Positions 26,420-40,500 of a DNA stretch of 64,000 bases are shown piece by piece (the first letter of the stretch is position 1; the number at the start of each line of letters is the position of its first letter). The notes below the pieces were generated by a model. It was not told the DNA's origin. It ran no database searches and saw only the letters and a program-made list of their open reading frames with translations. Location of the stretch: the NCBI GenBank assembly GCA_037013685.1, contig CM072886.1, positions 67,966,433 to 68,030,432 on the forward strand, in the 5' to 3' direction. The position numbers and the translations under genes are program-made. The DNA comes from Acridotheres tristis (lineage: Eukaryota; Chordata; Aves; Passeriformes; Sturnidae).

Positions 26420-27853
26420 AGATGGCATTGCCTCTGTCTTTTAAGTTTGGACACCCCAAATTCCCTCTCACACCCCAGCAGGTGTTTTAGCCTCTTCACT
26501 AGGTATATATCAAGCCTTGTTACCTACAGTACATATTTCACTTCAGGGCTGCTTGCCACTGCACAGAATTCTCAAGTAATGCTTCCAATGCAATTGCAAG
26601 ATAAAATGAGTTAAATGGGGATGAGTTTTCTGTAGAATTTAAGCATCTGAAAGATCTAAAGCTAATTTTGAAAGCAATCATACCCCTACTGGAGTTGCCC
26701 TATTTAACTGAGTGGGACTTTTCCTTTTTTTACTCAAAACTATATGAGTGGGAACATTTCATTTTAAATGTCCAAAGAGATTTCACATTTGATTTTTCAA
26801 CAAGACATATTTCTCAACATCTACCACTTGCAGTTATCACTGCTGGAGTCTATTTCAGGTTACCTAAACCAAAAAGACCATAGTACACATTCTGTTTCAA
26901 TTCCAGCTATTCTGCTGTCCAGGATTTAAGATTGCAATTATTTTATTAAGCCACATAGTGATCTTATTTAACATTGTAAATGTCTGTATGGCTTAACGCC
27001 TACAAAACATTTTAGATCATCTCCTAGTGAATGTAAAAGAAACTGGTGATTTGATTATTTGTAATTTTCTTGTTTTCAATATAAATATTAAATGTAACAA
27101 CAAAAAAATTATCCTCAACAGGCATCTCCACCCTTCCGTTTCCAAGACAATTCTCCTACTCAAAACACGCTGCCACAAATTAAATTCAGACATAGTCCTC
27201 ATTGAAATAATTGTCAAATAAGTATTCAAAAACATATATGAATTTGGCTTTTATGGAATGCTTTCTGACCTGCTTTCAATATATTACCCTAGCTCTAAGT
27301 CAGTAGCTTCGCCTGCATTCAACAGAATTGTGAAGTTTTGTACATTTGCAAATATGAACCCCAGAGTTCTAGTTCTCATGCCTTTTAACTTCAGGTTATT
27401 ATTTACCAGCATTATATGCATTGAACAAAATCTTTAGATACCTTTGTGGACACAGGGAAGTAATTTACTTCTCAGACTTATATGATAATTTTGTATGTCG
27501 CTCTTTCCATTTAGCGATCATCATATCACTCTGGCAACTTTACATGTTCTTTGGATTGCTAACATAAATACCACTTACATAATTATACAGCATGTGTACC
27601 ATACCCTTAATGCAGATCACATGGAAGAGCAAAGAGGCATCTCAGCTGCTTCATTCCAATACTTTATTTGTAAGTGCAACAATTTTGTTTGAATTCAGCT
27701 TCAGTGGCCATTTTCCCCCCACCTGATTCTGGTTTTAATTACAAATTATAATCAGCTGCTTCTTTTATTGAATTTATTTCAATGAATACCAGAAAAGACT
27801 TGTTATGGCAGCAAATGCTGAGATTTTCATCCATCTTACAAAGCACATGTATT

Positions 27854-27866
27854 AAAAAAAAAAAAA
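27854..27866. repeat. A13 homopolymer
   Basis: Thirteen A on the plus strand after ATT. Low-complexity only. Confidence 0.85.
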
Positions 27867-29451
27867 AGGCAAATTACAATAGCATAAACCAAGTACAAAC
27901 TTCTGCCACATCAGTTTTCACTGTAAGCACCAACTGCTTCCTTCCAACTCATTCCATGCCACACCAATACACATAACTTATCATCACACAAGACGGGCAC
28001 ACAGCAGTTAAAAAAATGCATCTTAAATTCAAGCACTGGCTTATTACAATTCATTCATCTGCCTACCTCATTTTAAGGAAGGAAGACTTACTAAAGAACA
28101 TACATAAGGTGAATGTAATCAAGAGAGAGAGGACTGTCAGATGCTGTTATTTGTGGTGTTCATTCTGACACGAATTTAGTGGATTTTAATAACAGTAAAT
28201 GCTAACAAAACAGTATTAAAAAGCACGAGTGTTTAGCAGAGGAATGGTGAAATAAATCACATGTTTTAAACATTAAGTTAGATATAAAGCCTAAGTGAAG
28301 TACTTTTCAGGCATTATAATATCATTAGCATCATTAAACTGAAAAGCTGTAGTTCCTGCTAACACATTACAGAATTTACTTTGAATGAGTCACAATGCTA
28401 GTTTTGAAATACTCCATGGCTGGTTTCTGAATGTTAATCTTTGGCAACACCTTTTAAATTTACTTTGAAAGAAGAATATCGACATAATACGCCACAGTAA
28501 GGTCCAGATATTTGAAAATCACATGAACCTAATGATAGAAATTTCATAACTGAACTAGCTGTCCATATTTAGTATTAATTCTCAGGCAAACAGGATTTAT
28601 CAAAAGGTTCACAGAGTAACCATCCTAAAAGTACCAGAAAGCCAATGCAAGACAACATATTCTAGGTTGCAACTGTGGAAAACAAGCTACAGAACAGATA
28701 CCTAAGACAAGAGCAAAAAATGGATTATAAAGGGATTAGATGATTTCACAGAAGCCAAATTTGTTAATGGCAATTCAAATGAAGAAAGTCTGGAAATCAC
28801 ATTTTGTTCTTGAAATCACCAATTCACTTGCTATCAACCTTTTCTTAATTCAGTGACCTGACTGCCTGGGAGCTCTTTCCAATTCCTTTCTAACTCAATA
28901 ATGCATTAATTTATTTCAAGATGCAGACATAGTAGTTAACTGAAAACTCTCAATTAATCCACAATACTAACATTACACAGGATTTGGCTGTGACATTCAC
29001 AGCTCCAGAAGAGACCAGGTTTCCTGTTTCTCTATTCCTGTCTGCTTCCTGGTATCAAAAATCAAAGTTTCTGGTTTGTCTTACCTACTCAGGACTTTTA
29101 CTGAACTCTCAGAAAACTGGGTTTTTGCTATCAAATTTCAAGCTTTACCTTCTTTCTCTTCATAACTAAGAACCTGAAGAGGCTAACTTCAATCATAAAT
29201 CCTGTACAGTCCCAGAGGAGTTCAATGCCCATCTGAATCTTCAGACTGCCCTTTGCTCCCCACTCTGTTCCAATATTTGAGCACTTCTTTTAACATAAAA
29301 AGCCTAACATAACCTGAACAAAAGGGGTCCTGAGCAGATCATTCACATCTCACTGACATCACCAAACTAAAACTTCACTTTTTTTCATTTGCACAGAAAA
29401 CTACCCCAAATTTCAAAATAGTAATATCTTTTGGTTTAGGCCATTTTGAGC

Positions 29452-29602
29452 GAAGTTGTGAATGTTCCTTCCCTTGAAGTGTTCAAGGCCAGGTTGGATG
29501 GGGCCCTGAGCAACCTGGCAGACTGAAAAGTGTCCCTTCCCATGGCAGGGAGGCTGTAACCAGATGATCTTTAAGGTCATTTGCAGTCCAAACGATTCTA
29601 TG
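29452..29602 (+). mobile_element. CR1 LINE 3' end fragment, 5'-truncated
   Basis: A well preserved CR1 3' untranslated tail in plus orientation. Diagnostic pieces in order are AAGTGTTCAAGGCCAGGTTG at 29477-29496, GATGGGGCCCTGAGCAACCT just after it, a CATGGCAGGGAGGCTGTAAC piece, AGATGATCTTTAAGGTC, and the terminal GATTCTATG-type octamer at 29594-29602. Only the last 150 bases of the family consensus are present, the usual 5' truncation. No open frame survives. It is the clearest CR1 copy in the window. Confidence 0.92.
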
Positions 29603-32600
29603 TGTTTGCTTGAAAACTTAAGGCTATTTTAAAAATTAAGACAATGGTTAATGCAATGCTAAAAACTAGGGGCACAAGAGCCCAGCCCTAGTATGGGCCT
29701 ACAGATTTTTATTCCCATGAAATAGAGGTTTAGCAGAAGTTCCGAGAGTATTTCTGATGGATGTGCTGTCCCCCTGTGGCAGCCAGGCAGGGGCTGCAGC
29801 CCCTAATGTACACTGGGCACCTGGGAAGCCTAAAGGTATGTCACTTGGCAGGCTCATAGAAGCAGAATTTTTGGCTGTACTGGAGTCCAGTGGAGGCTCA
29901 GCTGACTCAATACTCCAGGAAAACTAAATAAACTGGTTCCCTACCTTTGGCGTTCCTGACTTACAGAAGACCTTACCTTTGACATGTCTTTACAATCATG
30001 ATATGCAACAAACAATGTACCAACAGCAACAGCCTAAAGAACCATATAGCACAAAACTAACAGCAGCATTGCCCTAGTCACCTACTGGCCATCATTCCTT
30101 TCCTACTTACACTCTTATAAACATTACATTATACCTCGTTTCCTGCTGGGATACTCTTGCACAGAGATAACAAACGTGTACTCTGCCAGTACCAAAATCA
30201 AAACCAACTGCTCGACTCCAACAAAGGGACAAGAAAACTCTAAATACTTAGCAAACAAGTACTGAAGTTGCATAATTGAAAATCCCTTCCCTACTCTGAG
30301 TACTCCCTTCTCTGCAGTTTTGGAGGCACAGTTTTAGTAAATGCTGCTGAAGAAAACATAATTTGAATATTTTATTTATGGCTATATATCCCACACTAAG
30401 TGTGAAAGGGGGGAAAAAAAAAATATGCACACAAACATAATGGGCAATTTACTGTGGAAAAAAAAAACATACAAAAGGAAAACTTTTTAACTCCTGTTGT
30501 ATAATTTGTTTTAGAAACATGTTAACAATGCGGGAAAAAACCCCCTTGATGTCATTTATACAGCTAACTCTTGCAGGCATGTTCCAAGTCCAATAAAGAA
30601 GGTTAATGCTACAATGGCAGTGAGAAACATGCAAGTCAAAACACAATCTGGGAGGAACAAAGCACCCCATACAACCCAAATTTCAGCAGCACTAAATAAT
30701 ATCCCACCTGTCAGTATGTCAAACAGCTTGGCATGTTTCCATTACAAGACAAAAGTCACTTTTGTTTGTGTGTCAAATTTGCTCTGAGCAAAAGTGAAAA
30801 AAAAAGAAAAAGAGAAAAGCTTTTGGAGAGTAGAGACAGTTCAGAGAGGTTAAAAAAAGCCATCTGATAAATAACAATCATGCTTACCACCTTTGTGCTT
30901 ATGCTCAAAAATAGCATTTTGGTTAGCCAGATGGTACAAATATCGTTAAAAATACACATAATGAACAAATTTAGACATCACTGATGCATGGAAGATAACA
31001 TAGCGTGGAACATGCCCTGCAACTAAAAAACTTAACTTCAATTTACAAATGGGATCCAAACAGAAGTGCTTGTTAGTGCCTCGTTTTCCATTTCTCCAGG
31101 ATTCTTTTTGTGTGCCGATTTATAACTTTCCTATAATCAAGAAAAATGGGAAAGGCAGAAAGAAAACGGACAACATGAATTATTGCTGCCTTTTTATTGC
31201 TTAATATTATTTCATAAAATAAACTGATCTTTAATTTTTGCTTTAGCATAAATAATCTGTTCCACTTATTTTAAATGTGAATAATTAATTTGAATGGTGA
31301 CAGAACGGATCACTTTTTTTCCCAATACAAGGCGTACCTTACTGAGGAAGCTGGTGTCACTGGTTTCAAAACCCTTTGTTTATTATATTCCCTGAGAAAT
31401 GACAATAATTGCTTTATTCCAGAGCACAGGCTGTCAGACTTCTTGGTTCAGAGGACAAGAAAAATCATAGCTGGAAAATGTAAATAGAAAGATAGATGGC
31501 AATATTTCACCATTCTGTGCCTGGATGCCAAAGAACTTTACAGATGTGAATTATAAGCTTCATCATGGAAGACACGTAATATTTAATGATAACAGTCATT
31601 CCTCATATGAAATCAGAAACAGCCCCTGATTCATTGCATTAGCATACAATTAGGAAAAAAAAACCCAAAAACCAGCACAATAGAACATGAAAGTAATTTT
31701 ATAATTGCAAGAAACAATTTTAAGTTAACCAAAGTTTAGTAAAATTTAGCTATCCTAGATGAACTAAGAATTGTGGAGTTGTTCTATCTCCTTTGTTTCA
31801 GACATAGGTTTCCCCTGAGAACCAGGGAGTTTTCATCTTCATCTGAGCCTGGAATCTGCCCCATCCAAGCAGATTCTGCCAGATCCAGAGAAGCCCTTGT
31901 TCAGTTACAGAGGTCCTGATGCATGTAGGGCTGTAAAAACGTGCACTGTAAGGTTTGCAGGTCTGCAGAGCAGCTCAACTAACCAGAGGAACATCCCTCT
32001 CACCTTTGAAGTAGCTACCTTAAATTATCCTTAACCTGGTTCACTAATTCTGTAAAGTTTTCATGGAAACATAACCAAGGATATTACCTAACAACATGGT
32101 AGGCACTAAGCAACTTAATAAACACACTAACAGGCATGATCAAATCAATAATCTTTCCAGACACCTACCTTAATTCTTAGATTAAATCTCTTTTCTCAAA
32201 GATTACTCTAGGAATTTTAGATAGTATTTCCTACTGCTGTTTGAATCACTTTTGGCTGGTTTTCAATAGTGAGATCAAGACTCAGAGTGTGAGATTCACC
32301 AAAAAATATCATCCTTGAATTACGGAAATCAAAGCATACAAAAATACTTTAAAAACTTAATTTTTTGTGGAGTACTGACTTCAGTCAAGAGAAAACTGAG
32401 AACTAAATAAACCCAAGACAGCATTTAATATTGCCTCAAATTCTCTGTTTGAGGTAAAAATGCACTTTAAAAAGACAATCCTAGATCCTCTAAATAGCCA
32501 CCCAAAGAAAAATGTCAACTAAAAAGAAATAGAAAATAATCCTCATGCCTTGCAAAAATCTGGGCACCACTTCAGCGATTTCTTAAAGCAGCTATATCTG

Positions 32601-34127
32601 CACACTGGAAACTGTAAAATACAACTCATAATCTACTATATAATATCATGCAAGAAGCATGGGTTCACTAAGAGTGCTAAATGTTTTGCCAAAATCTTTG
32701 CAGAATATTGATGACCATAGAAACACTTATGGAAACAATTCAGCAACAAATACCTGGTGTGACTTTATTTCCCATAAAAAGGAGACATGGGGAAGTCAAG
32801 AGGACATTTACACTGGCAGCCATCGAATGGTTATTCAAGATGATTTTACCTATTTTAAAAGGGGTAAAAATTGCTCTACATTAATTAATTGAGAAGTCAG
32901 GCTCAAAAGGAAAGCCAAAATCTTTGACCCTGTCATTGCTCCAGCAGCAAAACTTGGAGTTGTTTATTTCTTAATTGTTATTATTTAAGGTTAGTCGGTA
33001 ACTTATTCATATCACTGAACTAGAGAAAAGGTGTTAGGAATGAATCAATTATCTCACAAGGGAAGTCAAAGCATTTATGCTATTCCAAAAAAAAAGTGCA
33101 AAGATCTAGAACATACAACTGGTAAAACAGACTGATAAAAAATGTACTTCATGTCCAGAAGGGCAGCCTTTGTGAAATTCATCTTACATCATTAAGGTCT
33201 CAACCAGAAGGTGAGTTCGGCTGTTCTGCAACTGAGACCACAAATCAGAAGAAACTTCTATGGTAATACACAATTAAATTGGGTAAAAAAAAACCCTTTT
33301 TACATAAGCTGTCAAATATTTATTTGCATACTTTCTCTTATGTAAGCACACACTCATTAATTAGAAGGATCCTAATGCAAACAAATTGTTACAACATAGG
33401 AGATCACACTTCTCAAAAGAAAAAAATAGGAAAAACAAAAGCCCAAAAAGCAGTGTTATTACACACTGAGACTGGCTGAGTCAGAAAGCAGACTAGTTGC
33501 CAGTATAGTGCAAAAATACTTTCAAACTTCTATTTTGAAGCATGTTAATCTTACTATATCTACATGGAGCCACTTATACGCTGCATGCAGAAAGGAGTGA
33601 GAAAGTGAAATCCCTGGACCTACAAAGGTCATAGCAAATGAACATGGTGGGAGGGAAGGGAGACAAATCAGAGGGAAAAGGGGAGCCCTCATAAAGTGTA
33701 AGGTTTAAAGAATGACACTGGAGCACATCCAAGATAAATCTCCGTTCTACTTCGTCTTTTTTGGGAGAAGCAGCAGGTTCTTCACACCACATGGAGTAAA
33801 GATCGCAAAACGCCAAGAACAACAGGCATAATTCCTTCAAGATCATTCCATCAGGATTTTGCAAATGAAAACAGATTGAAATATCTGGGAAAAAAAATTG
33901 CTGAAGAGAACAGAATTTTCGCTTTGCTTCTCTCTCACCACCAAGTTGAATCTACTTTCCCTCATCTCACAAAGAGCTTCTAAAAGACAAGGAGAAAATG
34001 CTGGCAAGTGAACACCAAACTACCTCATCTAGGTGAAAAACTGAACTGTTCACTAGCTGTCTTTTAAATATTTTATATGAGCCTTTCCAAGTTTTTATTG
34101 GTTCTCTTCATGTACTTTTACTATCAG
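29603..34127. other. Non-coding intron segment
   Basis: AT-rich, with a GC-rich patch near 29765-29840 that includes a 16-bp palindrome. Small frames below 100 codons with no motifs. No further interspersed repeat was recognised. Confidence 0.6.
29789..29804. repeat. 16-bp perfect GC-rich palindrome
   Basis: AGGGGCTGCAGCCCCT reads the same on both strands, with a PstI-type CTGCAG centre. It lies 186 bases beyond the CR1 copy at 29452-29602, in a short GC-rich patch. Roughly one such palindrome is expected by chance in this length. Confidence 0.85.
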
Positions 34128-34944
34128 AGGCTCACTGATCTTGGAACATAAGCTAAGAGTTGTGGTTTTACACCACAATGTTTATATTAGGTTGTCAGTG
34201 CAGAAAGAAAATGAATACAGATCCCACCTGCAGCTCCTGCTGTTAACTTATGCACATGGCACACGTGGGCAGGATTCACGAAAAAAAAACTTCTGCTGCA
34301 TCCCTGGGAGGCCTCTCTCCAAACATCTCCAGCTACATTCAGTCTCTGTGGTAAACCAGTGGGGCAGAACCAGTGCTGGATTTAGGCACAGGCAGCAGTG
34401 CTCTAAAGCTGCAGATTGCTGGGGAGCAGCACAAAATCTCCCCATGAGGGTATCCATGCACATACGTGTTGTCAGGTGGCTGGAGAGCCAAGGGGGCTAC
34501 TACAGCCCTGAAGGGAGAGGTCTGGAAGAGGCAGCAGCCTTTCCTGGCTCCAGCAGGAGAGACAGCCATCTCCCACTCCCAATTTCTGCTACACCACGCA
34601 GAAGTTTTGCACCACCTATGGTAGAACAATTTACCTTTAAGTCCTCAAAGAAGCAAACAAAATGCCCAAAAATATTCAGGAACATGTATATAACAACAGG
34701 TATAGATGAGAGTGCTCTTACCTGGTTTCAGAACATCATTCTGTTTATTAACTCAGAAGGAGTTATACGCAATCAGATCCCCTCGAATTTTATGCCTCTT
34801 CTTAAAACTCCAACTTACAGCAGAGATCCCAAAAGCTCATTGGAACAACTGCTAAGAGTCTTCAAAGTTCTAGTCAGTTATAGTTATGATTTCTCTCACA
34901 ATCCCCAATCTTGCATACTTTTGATTTTCAAAGTTTGTATTTGA
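34081..34944 (+). other. Longest open frame of the window (287 codons), unrecognised
   Basis: The frame is open from just after a TGA at 34078-34080 to a TGA at 34942-34944. It has no in-frame ATG in its first third (the first is near codon 120, in the LPMRVSM segment), so if real it would be a downstream exon. An acceptor-like TACTTTTACTATCAG ends at 34127, and a polyadenylation-variant ATTAAA lies at 34999-35004. The product is not recognised: no signal peptide, domain or repeat is visible. Its middle (34250-34620) is GC-rich and is also open on the minus strand, which favours a compositional explanation. It could be a lncRNA terminal exon or nothing. Confidence 0.25.
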
Positions 34945-36074
34945 TTTTTAAGTCAGATTCATGCTGTTCAACTGCGTGAGACTGTCCATACTACAACAAT
35001 TAAAGGCTAACTTATATAAAGGATCAGAAAATGGAAGCAGCTAACCAGTCCATGACAAGTTTTAATGTAACTTTTCTATTAAGTTCTCTTGCTTGAAAGT
35101 GAATTAAGAAAAATGAAACGTTTTTCAGTTGCAGACCTATTATAACATTGAAGATGTCAAGAAATCTATTTTCATTAAAGAAAGAATTTTATGACTTAGT
35201 GGCTGTCAAAACAAGTACACGTGTCTTTTTTTTTTTCCCCTTCAGTCTAGAGAGGTTAACGCTCCCTATGTCAGGATTCTGAGACTGAACACCAGCTTAT
35301 ATTGTGCTTGTAGGACTAAATTTACAACGGGAAAACACAAACAACAATCTCAGCAAGCTAATGGAAGTCAGCTGACAGGTATGATATGGTAATACAGTCA
35401 AACTAAAATTAATTTTTTTTAAAAAGTTACTTTACTTGTAATACAAACTGCTGTTTGATAAAGTTCAATTAGGACCAGAGCTGCCACTACAGGTAATTTT
35501 TTCATGTCAATAAAATCTCTCAAAATTTTCCTGTCAAGGACACACCTTTTCAGCTGGTCTCAGCTTTTTTTGAGGAACTTGACAGGTGTATTTTGCATTG
35601 AAGAGGTAAGAAAAAACATACTTCAAGAGATTAAAATTCAATTCTTAGCATTTTTGGCAACAAATTAAACATACCAATCATGTACCCCTGAACAGGGCAG
35701 CCAATTTAAAAGATGGTACAATAATATATAGAAAAAAGATGTGCTCCAGTCAGCAGAGAAATGAGTTATACGGTATGAAGAACAACTGTAAAGAGTTTAG
35801 CAGATCATTCCAAAACATTCTTTCTCCCTAACACAACAGCAAGCAGAATATCACCTCAGTCTGGCAAGAAATAGGGGGGTTATCTATGATAGTCTGCAGA
35901 AGAGAATTACTGAAGCATCTCAGAACAAGAAAGTAATTTGTCATCCTTACCCAATTTTACTGCATGATATCAAAAAATCCTCTTGAGCAAATAAGGGGAT
36001 AAATGCAAGAGAACTGGGAGACATTATTGCTGGTTTAAATATCCTATTCTTGAAATCCTATTTTTAAAAAAATG

Positions 36075-36089
36075 AAAAAAAAAAAAAAA
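36075..36089. repeat. A15 homopolymer
   Basis: Fifteen A preceded by TTTTTAAAAAAATG. No adjacent retroposon was recognised. Confidence 0.85.
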
Positions 36090-37520
36090 TCAAGCCTACC
36101 CATTAAGACTGCAGAGAAGCTTTCTAAGGAAGAACACAACATACAATAAGATCTTAAATACTGAAAGACAAAATACAACAATGGCTAAAACGACATGAAA
36201 TTGAGTAGCTGGATTGGTAATACCAGAAAGTCTACTTCAAGGTATGCATGACAGGCTGAATTCTAGCAGCCCCAGAAGTACTTACAAAGCAGAACTGGGA
36301 CACTTCCCTGATCTGAACACTGGCTTAGAAAAACACGGATCATTATATTTTTTGTTTTAAACGTGGCTACAAGAAAACGTGGTGCAGGGAAAGTCTCCTG
36401 CAGCACAAGCAGTGCCACCCAAGTATGGCAGGAACAAGATGTGTATGCAGCAGGCAGTGTGCACCTGAATGTGTATATGAAAAATACCCCTAAAACATGG
36501 AAATATTTTGCACTGGATTTAACTGATAAGCCAAGAGCCATTGCTCAGGCAGAATGCTTTTTCCCCCCACAGTGAAAAGAATGGCTCCTGAAAATCTAGC
36601 ACCCCAAAATAGATAACTGTCTATTTTGCAACTGTTCTGCAGATGTGACACTGACACCTTTTAGCCATCCCTGTAGCAACAGCCTATGGATACCACCACA
36701 GTGTGAAATCCACCTTGTCCCACATGTTTTACTAGTCTGAAAATGTGTGGCTTCAACTTTCTTGTTCTATCTCAGTGAGATGTGAACTTGAGTGCCAGGC
36801 TAGGACTGTATAAAAGCTATGGAAACACTGGTTTTGTCTTCATTGTGCCCCTTCTCCACTCCTGCACCTCCATCCTCCTAAACAAAAGGCATGGAAAAGG
36901 AAGAAAATTATTGCTAAGAGAAGTTACTGCTTAGGGGAAAAGTAAAGACAGGCAAGGGAATGAAATATTCACCCACCCATACAGTGAAGAGATAACATCA
37001 TGGGGAGCACTGTACTTACCTAATCAGATGAGCATTAATTGTGCTTGTATGGCTGAGACAGGATGACAGCTGCTTCCAAGCACCATCAAGAAACACACTT
37101 TGTCATATGGCAAATTTACTCTTTGCCAGATGTTAAAATGGAAATCTCTTTACAGTATCTTTAAACATGTATAAATTTCACTTTGCACATTAAAGGCAGC
37201 TTTAATGCAGCATTCCATCCGGTGTATTAATAGTAAAATCATACTTGTCTAAACACAACAGTTTTGGCTGATGCTTCACTATCATTTTGTCCTGTTAAGA
37301 AGCTTATATGTGCTTGTTCATCTGCCATGATCCAAAATACCTGCCAGAAACTTTTCTTCTTCTCTTGGCCATATTTTTTCATGAATGAACTCGCCAGTAC
37401 ATTTCAAGGTGGTGTTTTGTTTTTAAATCACAAGCATAAAATTGTTTTAAATTTCCCACATCTCCCTTTATATACACAGAGGTTCTCTTTACTCCCTCTT
37501 CTCATATATATAATTTGGCA

Positions 37521-37578
37521 AGGGAGGGAGGGGAGTGTTTGTTTGGGTTTTTTTTTTTTGGTTGGCTGGTTGGTTTTT
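37521..37578. repeat. G-rich then T/G-rich low-complexity tract
   Basis: AGGGAGGGAGGGGAG at 37521-37535 is followed by TTTGTTTGGG, a T12 run (37548-37559) and GGTTGGCTGGTTGG. Four G-runs (37522-37547) could in principle form a quadruplex, with loops of 1, 1 and about 13 bases. Confidence 0.7.
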
Positions 37579-40500
37579 ACTTTTCCCATGCATCTGTTGT
37601 GGTTTTTCTCAAAGCACCAAACATTCAAGTAAATTGTGGAGCAGATCATTAATACGGTTACAAACTTACTGCTTTTTTTGTAGAGGAAAGAAAAAGTAAC
37701 CTCACAAACTAAGTAATATCAGAAGATCTAAAAAAAGCATTTTTCTAATGAAAGGAAGGTGCTCATCTACTCCAATAGAACCATTTTATTCATACCAACT
37801 TGCTCCTTAAACAGTAAGTAATGTTTTGTTTTGATTTTTGCAGCTGAGTGAACTGTATTAATGGCTTCTGCCAAAATAGAAAGCTCAGGGGAGGAACTGA
37901 AGTCCTAATTTATATAATCAAAATTAATTGGTAGTTTATATCTTTAGGGATTATAACAGGTCATTATATTTGATTGAAGACAAAGGACAATACAAAATTT
38001 TGAATTAAGCTTTCACATTTAGTGGTGAAAAACATAAGTTTTAATCCTTTGCATTTTAGATAGCCATATAATATGTGTGTTACAGTTAAAAGACGGATCA
38101 GTGGGGTGGAAAAAGCTCCCAATTACATCTTCATGAAATGAAGCCAAGTGACAAAACAGTTTCTGCTGCTTATTATATATATAGCTGCTTGGCTATATTG
38201 AACTAATTCGTTAGCACTTTGATTTTCACACCCTGGTTTATAGGCCTCTGATGATCCACAAGCTCAAAGCTAATGGTCTACAGGACCAGATCTCATTTAA
38301 GTGTTTTTAATTAGAAACTCAGCAGAAACACACAGAATCCTCCATGGAAAAGGCAGAAGGTAAACAGTGCCCACTGGTACAAACAACATGAGAACCACTG
38401 TCACAGTATGACATCAAAGGGTTCCCTGAAAAAAAAAATACCAGTACTAATTTCACCTGGTAGACTGGCATCAAGATCTCAGCCACATGAACTTCAAGGA
38501 AGGGGTGGGCTTTTATAGCAGATATCTAGGAACTGCTTTTCCAAACCACCTTAATATTAGGAACAGACAATTGTCTAACAATGGATGGTCAATGACTCTT
38601 CAGGTCCAGTGGAAGATGGGATCAGTAACAAGCCAGGTATGTGGTTAAAGTTGTGCTGCTCATTACTGGCCTCCACAGAAACATCTCACAAGACTAAGGA
38701 TGCCCCTGTCCCTCAGGTCGCTTTGCAGCAAGCACACCAACATTCAACCAGAGAAAAAAGAATCAACATCCAGCAAGCTCCAGCTGCCAGTTCATCATAA
38801 AATTTTTGAAGTAATAAGAGTATAGCAAGGGATTTAGGGTACTAATTTAAAACAGCCTCTAGTTTGCCCACACAGATATAAAACAGAAAAATGCTTGCTC
38901 ATCCTTTTACTAAATCCATCTCAGATTACTTATTCAAGAATATTTTGTCTGCTGTGTTCACGGACCTTTACCTTGGTGTCATAGCCAGGGAAAACCCTTA
39001 AACTCTTCCTCCTCGTTCATGGAGAGCCATAACAACACCACCTTTTTTTAGAAATCTACAGAAAGACGGAATTGTCACTGGAACAGACAGTGAAGATGTT
39101 CACTGTCAGGCCACATTCCTGTGAGCAGCTAGAACAAGGGCAAATTGAGTAAACCAGGAGCTGTGATTTTTCACAGGAGTTTTTAAGCATTTTTTTTACC
39201 ACTTAAAAATAAATCAACCCATTTCCAAAATCCACAAAAGCAAAAGAACTCTCCTACAGTAGTATACTTCTGCAATCCTACAATTCAGCTCCCTATTGCT
39301 CCATTAAAATCTGTCATTACATTTAAAACAAATTTGAGTTTTCTTCCTTAAAGTTCCAGGCAACGAGCTACCAAGTGCCAAACTGTTCTACTGATCTTTT
39401 GAGCAATAAGAATCTTATTACTAGACAAAACAAGACAAATCCTACCACCAGAAGTGTATTCAAGGGTATTTCTAGCTACTGACTTTCCAGTCAGCTACGC
39501 TCATTCCAAAGAATTAATCAAAATGTGTTAATTAATCTGTGGAAGCTTGGTGTCACAGTAGCTTTTCTATTGGTTAGAAGAATGGAAACCAGACTGCCTC
39601 ACCCTGCTTGGTCAGTCCTCTTGTGGGATCTACGCACGTATCTTTGTACAGATTTGCTGAATCCAGTCGTGGCCTTAGGCAGCTACCTATTCCAAACCCC
39701 AGGCTACAGTCACACTGATCTCTGCACTCCCCAGAGGAATAAGAGCAGCAGCAACAGCAGGAGGCATCTTCACAGGAAAATCTTCCAAGTCCCAGATGGG
39801 CTGAGAGAAGGTTCCTAACACATTTTGACTCTCATGGCTTTAGAACTTCCAACAGGAGGACAAAGTGAGTTGTGGTGGCAGTGTCACACTAAGAAACCAA
39901 GTCAGGCCTTGCTAAAGATAAGTCTGTTCTTTTCTAGATCAGTAGTGAGTGCAGAGGTGAAGTGCTGGCATGCCTTCTGCCTCAGCTATGTCTTCCCTCA
40001 TCCAGTAAGCATCTCCAGAAACAGTCCTTTTATCTCAAGATGGCACAGCCTGGACTCATGAGAATGGAAAAAACAGCTTATTTTAAACAATACCTCCAAC
40101 ATTTTTTATCTGCAAGTGCATATCTTTAGGAAATGACAGCTTTTCCAACTCTAGTAACAATTGTCAACGTTTGTTTTTCCTTGTTTAATTATTCATAATA
40201 CCAAGATATTATTCAATAATTTTTTTTCTTTCTTTTCTGATGATACAATCACCTCCAAAATATTTTAATATTTAAGAAAACATCTTAACATTTAGGTAAG
40301 ACCAGCATAATATATCACCTTCATAAGCCAAGAGTTGCCTCCATGTTGTTCTAGTGAGCACTTTATTTGGAATTTTGTTAATAGCTCACCATCTGTACTT
40401 TACCATGTCATCGCTACTTAGAAATAACAAGGAAAGAACACTAAAAGATTGTCTAAGAATCTTAAGAGAAGATTTGAGGAAAAAAAATTAAAAACCTGAA

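Larger units (their letters stand above)
19001..29451. other. Non-coding intron segment
   Basis: Unique-looking AT-rich sequence. Open frames stay below about 130 codons; the most protein-like one is at 20112-20381 minus, discussed as a finding. Homopolymers are T15 at 20845-20859, A13 at 25891-25903 and A13 at 27854-27866. A 13-bp direct repeat TCTTATTACAAAT occurs at 22042-22054 and 22061-22073. Imperfect trinucleotide sequence rich in ATT/ACT/GGT/AAC lies at 24097-24152. Confidence 0.6.
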
